Positions 46,183 through 54,458 of a DNA stretch of 64,000 bases are shown here, one piece after another. The notes under the pieces are model-generated. The model ran no database searches, was not told the origin of the DNA, and saw nothing but the letters and a program-made list of their open reading frames with translations. The stretch is from NCBI RefSeq assembly GCF_002127325.2, contig NC_035448.2:124760922-124824921 (forward strand), in the 5' to 3' direction. A program made the translations under genes and the position numbers. Source of the stretch: Helianthus annuus (taxonomy: Eukaryota > Streptophyta > Magnoliopsida > Asterales > Asteraceae). Position 1 is the first letter of the stretch; each line of letters opens with the position of its first letter.

Positions 46183-47010
46183 AAATGATAGTACATCAGC
46201 TAGACGGGCACAGTACGCTAAAGAATTGCAATGTATAAATGCAATTAAGCAGTCTCGCTAAAGATGTGCCGGTAGGTTCTTACAGAATTAGTAGACCAGT
46301 TTGGGATATAAACTAAATTTAACTTGCGTTTTCGTGGGGAACACCTCCAGGATATATAGGTAACCCCTGAAATCCTGTTTGAAAGGTCCCGTATTCTGAG
46401 ATACTAGGTCTTTATGCTCGGTGATATCTGGGGTATTATCCCGGGACTTCTGCTGTATGGAAATACTGACCTAGTCCCCGGATAATACTTTACGCAAAAA
46501 GCTTTGAAACATAAGCTTCACCCTCAGCATGCTGATGAAACAATAAAATTGATAGTCGCTGCTGTTGAAATGCAAAAGATCCTCTAAAGGGGACCCACCG
46601 AAAAGTCGAGCCGTCATCTCTCTGCTGAACGGAAGTTCTGACCTGAGCTCTCACGGTTTCGCATCTACCCCCAACAGATATCAGTTGTGGTATATTCACC
46701 TGTAAGACTGAATACTGGGATCCGGATACGGGAGTACATACTGAGGTGGGAACACATGTTAACGTTTAAGTCTCTAAAACACTAATCACGTATCCCGAAC
46801 AGATTGAAAGTTTTGCGAGAATTTAAAATGGATCAATATACCGATAATTAACGCGAATTGCTTAATGCTTAAAATGAAATAAGCTTAACGGTGCTTGTGT
46901 TCTGTCGGCAGCTGATATGATCCCCTAACACGCTCGCAAAAATATTGTGTGTATATATTTCAGTTTGTACAGCTTTAAACCCAAAAAGATTTTCTTTTCT
47001 CATTTTATTT
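46183..47010 (+). ncRNA. Conserved untranslated block between pol and accessory gene (element B copy)
   Basis: About 0.8 kb with stops in all frames, yet it aligns almost end to end with the minus strand of 52950-53768 in element C. Identical or near-identical phrases include AAATGATAGTACATCAG, GATATCTGGGGTATTAT, CCCTCAGCAT, GGAAGTTCT.ACCTGAGCTC, TCACCTGTAAGACTGAATA and GGATACGGGAGTA. It holds the hairpin at 46433-46488. A role in RNA structure, packaging or as a promoter/terminator is inference; classed as ncRNA only because it is conserved and non-coding. Confidence 0.65.
46433..46488 (+). promoter_or_regulatory. Conserved RNA hairpin with compensatory changes (element B copy)
   Basis: The 5' arm GTATTATCCCGGGAC (46433-46447) pairs with GTCCCCGGATAATAC (46474-46488), 14 of 15 pairs, loop 26 bases. 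The matching positions in element C (53453-53509) differ at two base pairs, both of which change on both arms and keep pairing. Confidence 0.75.
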
Positions 47011-47359
47011 TCGACAACTGATACTGGGAATTGGAAGATCAAAGCCCGTGTGCAGATCATGTCAGTATCTGATGAGGGTTGGGTAAGCTGTGATTGCAAA
47101 CAAAGATCTGGTATGATGTTTGAAAGATAAAATATGCAAATGTTTGAAACGTTGAAAAGTTCATTAATTTGAACTATTTTTGAAACAAAACGACAGAGTA
47201 CTTCATAAAACTGATCATCCAGGGCCATTAACTTGGACTTGGTAGGTCAAACAGTTGTCCAGGGTCATTAACTTGGACTTGGTCAACTAGGTGTCAGCGT
47301 GTGAAATCGAAAAAGTTGAAAAAATGAATAAAAAATGAATTTCTTGAAAAATAAAGTTG

Positions 47360-47609
47360 GTTCGCTTTTATGTCACCATCGGTTCGCTTTTCTGTCAAAA
47401 GTAACATGTTGGTCCGCTCATGAGAACATGTCGAATAAGCGGTCCAGACCTCATATAAATAGAACAGGGGTCCGCTTTTGTTGTCATTTCATGGTGCTTA
47501 TACGTCGTCTTCTCTGTGCGATTTCGAGCGATCTCATCTGTTCATCGTGATTTCTTGCTGTTGAAGCCTGTTTTTCTTCGATTCTTGATAGATTCTAGTT
47601 CATTACATC
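47360..47609 (+). promoter_or_regulatory. LTR-like internal promoter of the accessory gene in element B
   Basis: GGTTCGCTTTT twice, GGTCCGCTC...GAATAAGCGGTCC as an inverted pair, then TATAAATAG at 47454-47462 and TTGTCATTTCAT at 47481-47492, ending in a 5' leader before the ATG at 47610. The LTRs have the same order (inverted GGTCCGC pair, TATAAATA, TTGTCATTTCAT). It therefore looks like a second promoter inside the element. Confidence 0.7.
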
Positions 47610-49305
47610 ATGGGCAAGGTAAGTCCTCTCTCAATCTTAGTTCTTTCGTGTTAAAAATATGTCTGTCGGAATGTTTGCATGAACGGATCGTGTTTTTGAG
47701 TTTTAACTGTCATATTTGTCTGAATTGGTAGTATGATTGTTGTCATCTGAGGTTATTGAGAGGTGTATTACTTGTTAATAGATGTAATTTGAGTGTTCGA
47801 TGTGTGTTGTCGGTAAAGAGTGTTTTCAGTTTCAGATCTAGGGAGTTTTAGGCATATTTGTAGGAATCAAAAGACACCCTTAGTCTCGGAATGATGTGTA
47901 TAGTCTGATTTTAGAATCAATTTTAGGTTTTAAGCAGTTTTTACAAGTGTTGTAGTAGGACCGCTTTTGCAGACATTCACCATTAGGACCGCTCTTAGGA
48001 ACACCTTGTAGGTTCGCTTATAAGAACAATCTAGGTCCGCTTTTATGTCATCTGTAGGACCGCTCATAGTTACCATTTTAGGTCCGCCTTTAGGAACACT
48101 TTCAGGTCCGCTCATCTATACCATAGCAGGATCGCTTTTAAGGCAGTAATTTTAGGGCATCGCTTATTGGTACCAGGGACGGTTCGCTTTTTGTGTTATT
48201 TTTAAATAGGTCCGCTTTTTAGTCATATATTGGGTTCGCTTGTATGGTTATACACTTCATGGTTCGCTTTTATTGTATATTGTTGGTTCGCTTTTTGGTC
48301 AGTATTCAAAATGTAAAATTTTTCTAAGTCTTTGATTGTCTTGTTGTTTTGCAGGCGTCACCAAATGTGTTATTCGACCCAGTACACAACAGCTGCATTG
48401 ATTTAGATGTGGAGAAGTGTCCGTTATTGTCAGAATTTAGCAGTATCTTGGACTACATGAATCGTATTCCAGTGAAGAAAGCGATGACTGACCAGAGGCC
48501 GTTGTACGGATCACATATTAGTCGGTTTTGGATGAATGCAAAGTATGACGAGGCAAGCAAGGTGATATCGTCAGTGGTGGAAGTAGATGGAAAGTTGGAG
48601 ACTATTCTGGTGACTGAAGCATTAGTTCGAGAAGTTATGAACTTTCCTGATGAGGCCAACTACCCCACAAGATTTCCGGAAAATATGGTGAAGGGTTGTA
48701 TGCTACGTTTGGGATACAGAAATACTTTGAATACCGGGAACTACTTGAAGTCGAAATTTCAGAAATCATTCAAGTTCTTAATTCATTGTATTTTGATTAC
48801 ACTGAGCCACACAAAGGGCAGTTATGACCAGATGAGGGATTACCAAATGAACATGTTGACAGCGTTGGTGTTGAATAAGAAATACAACTTTTCGCACATA
48901 GTTTTTCATTATATGGTGGAGAATCTCACGTCGGATGTTAGAACCTGGAGGTATCCACGTTTTGTACAAATGATGATTGATCGTGCATATCCTGGAATTG
49001 ATAGAAACATTCAGGGTGATCTTCTTGTTCAAGCTCACATGTCTAATAACACTTTGAAGAACCTGGTCAAATATCATCCTAATCATCCAGAGCCTGATCT
49101 AGTGATTGAAAACTTCGGATTGCTTAGAGATGCGAACTATGTGGATCCTGATCCGGAAAATCATCAAAAGATGGAAGAAAATAGAGGAAAGTTTATGAAG
49201 CAACAAGAAAAGGAAGAAAAAGCGAGGAAGATAAAGAATGAGAAGATCAGGGTTGCGCTGGGAAGAAAGCCAAAACCGAAGGAAGAGAAATTCAAAGCTA
49301 TCTGA
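47610..49305 (+). CDS. Spliced accessory gene of element B, 319 residues, function unknown
   Basis: Exon 1 is only ATGGGCAAG (47610-47618); the intron 47619-48354 starts GTAAGT and ends TTTTGCAG; exon 2 is 48355-49305. The joined protein begins MGKASPNVLFDPVHN and continues intact for 319 residues. It has no predicted signal peptide or clear membrane segment (the hydrophobic stretch FLIHCILITLSH is short), so it does not look like an envelope protein. The middle contains YPRFVQMMIDRAYPGID and the C-terminus is Lys/Glu-rich (QQEKEEKARKIKNEK). Similar uncharacterised proteins are, as I recall, frequent in Asteraceae genomes and linked to transposons; no function is known to me. It lies in the place where SIRE elements carry their extra ORF, just before the polypurine tract. 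Confidence 0.82.
47930..48305 (+). repeat. GGTCCGCT motif array inside the intron of the accessory gene
   Basis: About fourteen copies of AGGACCGCTTTT, AGGTCCGCTC or GGTTCGCTTTT spaced 20-35 bases apart, all in sense orientation, as in the leader at 38170-38530. The array ends about 50 bases before the splice acceptor. Confidence 0.9.
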
Positions 49306-49340
49306 AGACCTATATTCAAGACAAAGACTGCGGCTTCATC

Positions 49341-49352
49341 CAAGGGGGAGTT
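49341..49352 (+). promoter_or_regulatory. Polypurine tract of element B
   Basis: CAAGGGGGAGTT immediately before the 3' LTR. Confidence 0.9.
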
Positions 49353-49803
49353 TGTTGATGCACAATGTCTAAAGCCTGCGTCTTTTTAATGCTAGTTTAA
49401 TGTATAGGGTCCAGATAGGTTATTTTGTATAAGTTCAGGGGGTTAAAGTGTAATTTTATGAAGTTTATGTTGTAGGTCCGCTTTTGTGGCATGTGTCCAC
49501 AAAAGCGAACCAGCTTTGTTGTCTGGACCGCTCTTGTGGACATGTCACATGAGCGGACCGCATGGCCTATAAATACCCCCGGTTGTCATTTCATTTGTAA
49601 CGTTGTCTGGAACTCCACGTCGAACTGCTGTCCGTACGGCAAGCGTTATCAAGTGAAGAAAAAGTATTTTAAGTGTGAATTCTCTGTTTCTACTCCATTC
49701 TTTTACGGTTTTCTTTGTATCATGCTGAAAATGTGTTTCCGCCACATTTTCAGTAAGCACTAGCTCTGATTGACTCACTCGAGAGGTCAAAACTGATCCT
49801 ACA
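49353..49803 (+). repeat. 3' LTR of element B (451 bp)
   Basis: About 98 percent identical to the 5' LTR. It has one extra G before TTGTCATTTC (CCCCCGGTTGTC against CCCCCATTGTC) and scattered transitions. Flanked by GATCC. Confidence 0.95.
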
Positions 49804-49948
49804 GATCCTTTAGAGACCCTTAATGTCCCTTGATGAGCTCAAAGCTCTGCTTGTCCCTGCTGGCCCTTCCTCAACCAAGTTGCTATCTGGAGATGCCTCT
49901 CCAATACTGTCCTTTGAAACAATAATCTTCGATATGGTTGTACTTTAA

Positions 49949-50957
49949 CACTTGACATGATGCACCCAAGACACTCTTGCTTTTGGTTGGGGGGGGGGGG
50001 GCTTCGTGTTGGTGCCTTCCTAATGTTTTACTATACCATACTCGGTAGTTTAACTATGTCTTTGTGGACCTTGCTTTTGCTTGTTCGTTGTGTGTTGTTT
50101 TTCTTTTTTGCAGGGATATTTTGCAATTGTGATCTGTCACAGATGGCTCAGGAGCTGCCAGCCGTTGTGTCTTTGTTTTGGGTGCCTTTTTCCTCCGGGG
50201 CTTATCAAAACACATAAGTTGGTCCCCACTTGTAGCTTTCTTCATAAATTCCCATTGGGGGGTGTCTCCTGCTTTTGTTTCGTTGTAGAACTTTTGACGT
50301 GTTATTGTACACTTTTTTCTGTAACCTTTATAAAAACTCCTTGGTGCATTTTTGCATGCTTGGCTTGTTAGATTCCTTTCAAGTATTTTAGTGTGTTTTA
50401 GTACACTTAGTTTGTAGTTTGTTTACAAATATTTTAGTGTGTTCTCGTACACCTGATTTGTAGTTTGCTTACAAATTCGTGTTGCTTGTAAGGGAGTAGT
50501 TTATAGACAAGCTTACAACCATTTATTATGATAGTCGACTGTTTGTCTGTTTCCCTGAAACGAGTCGACTTCGTCCTGCCCCACGGCCGGGCGTTTAGGA
50601 TCAGTATGCTTGCTATACCGATTTACACGTGTGTACGTCATTCATTGTGGTGGGTTTGCAGTTATTAGGCACGTCTGCCTTAATGCATTACCCGTTTGCT
50701 AGACCTCGTTTTTTATCGGTCCTGAGGTGTTAGAATAATTTGTAAACAAGGAAATCATTCATTACCACATGTGTTGAGAAAATGATATCCTTAGTACATA
50801 GTTTTACAAAAGGGTTAAGAAAAAATTTAGCCATAAGTCGTTTTACAAAAGTGGCTCTAAAGCCGTTCTTACAAGTTTCTTCTTGGGGGGGGGGGGGTTG
50901 TTTCTTACATGAAGTATTTCCGGAGTTTCTCACTAAACCAAACTCTTGCTTGCTTCT
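49949..50957. other. 3' flank of gene H, no further gene seen
   Basis: T-rich sequence with two 13-base G runs (49989-50001, 50885-50897), a possible last intron (acceptor TTTTTTGCAGGG near 50114) and repeated ATTTTAGTGTGTT.TAGTACAC phrases (50380-50460). No supported coding frame. Confidence 0.45.
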
Positions 50958-51814
50958 TGTCACACCCCAACCGATGGCGGAAACATCGGGGCGCGGCACT
51001 GAGCGAAACAGATTGTCCATGACAAATTCCATAACAACTAAATTACCAGATAGTTAATATTATGTCCCATACCATAACCCATCAAGTAAAAATAATTATT
51101 ACAGACATCGATATCTCAAAGGCAAATAACATGTTCCGACAACTCAGATTTAAATAAATAATTTGTCTTTGTTTCTAGACTCCATCCTAACATGATTTCC
51201 AGCAAGTAACTTGCAAAGCATCCTAAGCACCTGTCACATACGTTAAAATAGAGGTAAATACACATAGTGTAAAGGTGAGCATACAAGTTTAATAGTAATC
51301 GTAGAGTTTGAAATCGTTTACGCATAACCAGCATGTAACATGTAATAAAGTGAAGGCTAGTAGGTTATCGACAGAGAGATATGCACAGACGTGACTGCGA
51401 GTTGTAGAATGCGCAACACATATCCCCACCGGGACACGTGAAGTAAAGCCCTTAACAACCCCTATCCACGACAGGCGCTGAGTCCAAACTATAGTACTAT
51501 CGTTGCTAAGGTGTTAGGCAACAATCACTGTGTTAACATAACATACAAGCATTCATCGAATAACACGTAGCATGCAATAACGGTCAGCGTATAAATAGTG
51601 TTTGCGTTGTGTGTCGATTGTGATTTGAATAAGTAACGTATGTAACACCCAAAAGTGCGTAAAGCAAAAAGGGTTCGAGTATACTCACTGATAGCGTTTA
51701 AGTTAATAAACACTGTCTTGGATTGAAGGGAGCGCAAAGAGATTAGCCTGAACAGTTAACGATAGCATAAGCGATGAACGATGCGTAAATCGGTGAAAGT
51801 GACTAAGTGTCAAA

Positions 51815-52245
51815 TGGCAATCCGTTCGGATGGTCATCCGATCGGATGGCCATTCGGTCGGATTGACAATCGTTTGGTAAGGATGTGTTTGTGTATGATG
51901 GCTTTGAAGTTTTCGTTGTAGCATTTTAAAAACAGAGAAGTATCTCTACCCTTCAGTCGATCGATCGAACGGTTGTTTGATCGAATAGTGATCCGACGAG
52001 CGAGACATTTCAGTCGAGAACATGTTCACAGTAGGATTGTCACTCGATCGGATAGAAATCTGTTAGAAACTGATGTTCTTTGAAAACTATGAAAATGTTT
52101 AAGTGTTGGAACCAAGTGTAATCCGATCGGATAGCAGTTCGGTCGGATGGCTATCCGATCGGATTACACTTGGTTCCAACACTTAAACATTTTCATAGTC
52201 GGATGGCAATCCGATCGGATGGCTATCCGATCGGACGGCAATCCG
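51815..52245. repeat. Array of CCGATCGG palindromes in the Tekay-like LTR, left half
   Basis: Repeated phrases GGTCATCCGATCGGATGGCC, ATTCGGTCGGATTG, CGATCGATCGAACGG and CAATCCGATCGGATGGC, mostly ending in GG(C/A). ATCCGATCGGAT is its own reverse complement. The right half (59229-59325) has further copies, including ATTCGATCGA variants. Confidence 0.88.
52086..52199. repeat. Perfect 50-bp inverted repeat with a 14-base loop
   Basis: The left arm 52086-52135 (from ACTATGAAAATG to GGATAGC) is the exact reverse complement of 52150-52199. All 50 positions pair; the loop is 52136-52149. Located in the left half of the Tekay-like LTR. Confidence 0.95.
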
Positions 52246-52949
52246 TCCCAACGAAACCTGCTCGTCTTACACTTGATTATTTTTGAAAGTTTTGCAGTTT
52301 GATCGAGATGGTGTGATAACGTGCTAAACAACGGAACCTCGGCAAGTCCTAAGTCATTCGATCGAACATGAATCATCCTAATCCGACCAGTTGACCATTC
52401 CTTAACGGTTGTTCATGTTTAACCCGAAATCGATTGTCTTTTCGATAGAAACTAGATCTCAGACTGGCACTTCATAAGAAATGAGTAGAAGACCTGCACG
52501 AGCTCCGATTCCATCAATTTTGAGTGCATTGAGTGTAAAAGAGTTGAAAGAAAGTTGTGCTGGGATCGTAATCTGACTTTTATAGGTTCTAGAATCGTGA
52601 CCTGGCTCACACTCTGCTCAGGTTTAGACATGGGGATCTACACAAATCTCTACCACAAAATAAATTTCACTAATTTAAAATTTGACAAATTTAATCTATG
52701 CTCACCACTTGTAGAAACAAACGCAAAACATCATTTGTTATAATATAACATTTCAAAAACTACAGGCTTTGAATCGAGAACCTGGCTCTTTTAAATATTT
52801 TATCTTTTCTTTTCATCTCGAACAAACTTTCCCAAATCTGTTCATCATGTTTAGCACTTGGAATTTTGAAAATCAGCTTTTCATCATCAGTTGTCGAAAA
52901 TCTTTTTGTATTTTCAAAAATTTATGCTAAAACACACTGAAAATCTTTT

Positions 52950-53768
52950 TGGATTTTAGTTTTTTTTAAATGCAGTTAAAGAAATATTTACATACAATAT
53001 TTTTGTGAGTTTGTGTAAGAGGATCATATCAGTTTATGAGATAAATCACTAACAACGTTAAGCTTTAAACATTTTAAGTTCTAAACGATTCACCTAGATT
53101 GTCAGTATACTGATCCACTTAAATTTTCACAAAAAGTTCAATTGTTTCGAGATACGAGATTAATGTTTTAAGCACTTAAACTTATTCGCGTGTACCACCT
53201 CAGAATATACTCCCGTATCCAGACTTCTATATTCAGTCTTACAGGTGAATGTACACTGATGATATCTGTAAACGGGTAATGCGAGACCATGAGAGCTCAG
53301 GTTAGAACTTCCGTTCAGACAAAGAGATGATGACTCGACTTTAGGTGTGTCCCGTTTGGGGATCTTTTCTTCAACAACACATGATTAGCATTTTTCAATG
53401 TTTCGTCATTTTTTTATGCTGAGGGTGGGCTTTATGATTAAAGCAGTGTAGAGAATTATACAAGGACTAGGCTATTGCTCCCGCAAAATCAGAAGTCCTG
53501 GTATAATACCCCAGATATCATCACGCACAAAGACCTAGTATGTCAGAAATAGAAAGTCTTTCAAACAAAATTTCGGGGGTTACCCATATATCCGATAGAT
53601 GTTCCCCATGAGATAAGTAAGTAATGATATTTAGGTTTATATCTCTAAAATAATCTACTGAATGTGTAAAAACCTACTGGCATATCATCCATGAGATCGT
53701 TTATCACATTTGACTTTTCATTTCTTTAGCGTGTTGTGATAGTCCACTGATGTACTATCATTTCCTCT
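52950..53768 (-). ncRNA. Conserved untranslated block, element C copy
   Basis: Minus-strand sequence that aligns with 46183-47010 of element B over nearly its whole length, although the gag proteins of B and C are far less alike. It contains the hairpin below. Classed as ncRNA only because it is conserved and non-coding. Confidence 0.6.
53453..53509 (-). promoter_or_regulatory. Conserved RNA hairpin, element C copy
   Basis: Minus strand 5' arm GTATTATACCAGGAC (53509-53495), 3' arm GTCCTTGTATAATTC (53467-53453): 13 of 15 positions pair. Compared with element B, C:G became A:U and G:C became A:U at two stem positions. Confidence 0.72.
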
Positions 53769-54458
53769 TTTCCACAACAAAACTCGTTTTTAATTTTTCG
53801 ATGTTTTTGGCTTTTTAGATTATATCATGTTTTTGAATTTTTCAAATTTTCGAAATTTCTAAAATTTTACTCCCCCTAAAATCAAAATTATGTTTCAAAT
53901 TTTGATTTTTAAGGAAAATTTGAAAAACAAACTATACAAATAAACTGACAACTGTTGTGAATTGCTTCAGTTCGCCATTCTTTTGGCATAAACAATCAGA
54001 ACTCCCCCTTACAACAAACTATTTTCCCATTATGATTTCAAAACACTTAAGTTTGTTTTAATCAAAATGGTTTTTCCGGAAAATAAATTTTGTTGATTTT
54101 CACAAACCATTTGTAGGTTAGGGGATAAACTCATCACTTTGTTTTTCAAAAACTCTTGAAAGAAAGTTAAGTCAAGTTCAACTTAATGACCTTGATTAAC
54201 CACTTGTAGGTGAAACCTCTTTTACAACCACTTGAAGATTCAACCAAATATGACAATTTTTAACAAAACTACCACTTGTAAAACGAAATTTCACAAATGT
54301 GAATTTCTCAAGAAAGATGCCGATTCCTACTCCCCAATTACCAACCTGGGAGTTCCGGCAAGTCAGGATTTTTACATACGGAAAACAGACATCCAAGCCT
54401 GACCAAACTTGGATGTGACCTTTTCAACTTCTCCTAGGGTTTCAACATTTTTTTTTCT
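53769..54458 (-). other. Junction region of element C where pol is missing
   Basis: After the gag tail (FGQAWMSVF, near 54390) the minus strand has short stops in all frames, an AGGGGGAGTTCTG phrase (near 54000) and TTTTAGGGGGAGTAAA (near 53875), then the conserved block. Some 3.4 kb of pol expected by comparison with B is absent. Confidence 0.7.

Larger units (their letters stand above)
37527..49803 (+). mobile_element. Complete SIRE-like Ty1/copia retrotransposon, element B (12.3 kb)
   Basis: It is bounded by 450/451-bp LTRs and flanked by the exact 5-bp duplication GATCC (37522-37526, 49804-49808). Order: LTR, primer-binding site, motif-rich leader, broken gag, intact pol, conserved untranslated block, internal promoter-like region, spliced accessory gene, polypurine tract, LTR. 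Between the LTRs I count about seven substitutions and one indel by eye (1.5-2 percent), so insertion was recent, under about one million years with usual plant rates. It sits in gene H. Confidence 0.95.
34569..49948 (+). pseudogene. Gypsy-type transposase-domain gene H (putative, PF04195-like) with coiled coil, split by two insertions
   Basis: Exons about 34569-35248, 35354-35817, 35909-36358 plus 36925-36995, then 37066-37526 continuing at 49809-49948. They read MSRTGRSSIRSVLMKKDLK, LPSPDDLALCTPERIVLYT, RYPLSTFKVELLKHF, SVPFFCMFYKLVSDGDWF, YSFMPTSTYPKEWKNRFIF, then MMLWGLLQGDYRDIKFMVGD, an acidic linker, a coiled coil (LLEQRERAWEKERIAWMEE) and LDELKALLVPAGPSSTKLL. The N-terminal part matches the domain named putative gypsy-type transposon; its activity is unknown. 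It has stops at 34812 and 37279, a frameshift before the first intron, and others near 37430. A solo LTR and element B interrupt the coiled-coil exons. Whether the parent is a retroelement or a DNA element is not settled. Confidence 0.72.

Noticed and set aside
48349..48354. Start of the accessory protein at a TTG codon (MQASPN...)
   Set aside because: TTGCAG is the splice acceptor; an upstream ATG exon with a clean donor joins in frame and gives MGKASPN.
48349..49305. Accessory gene as an envelope-like gene
   Set aside because: No signal peptide, no convincing membrane anchor and no cysteine pattern; Lys/Glu-rich C-terminus. Position alone is not enough.
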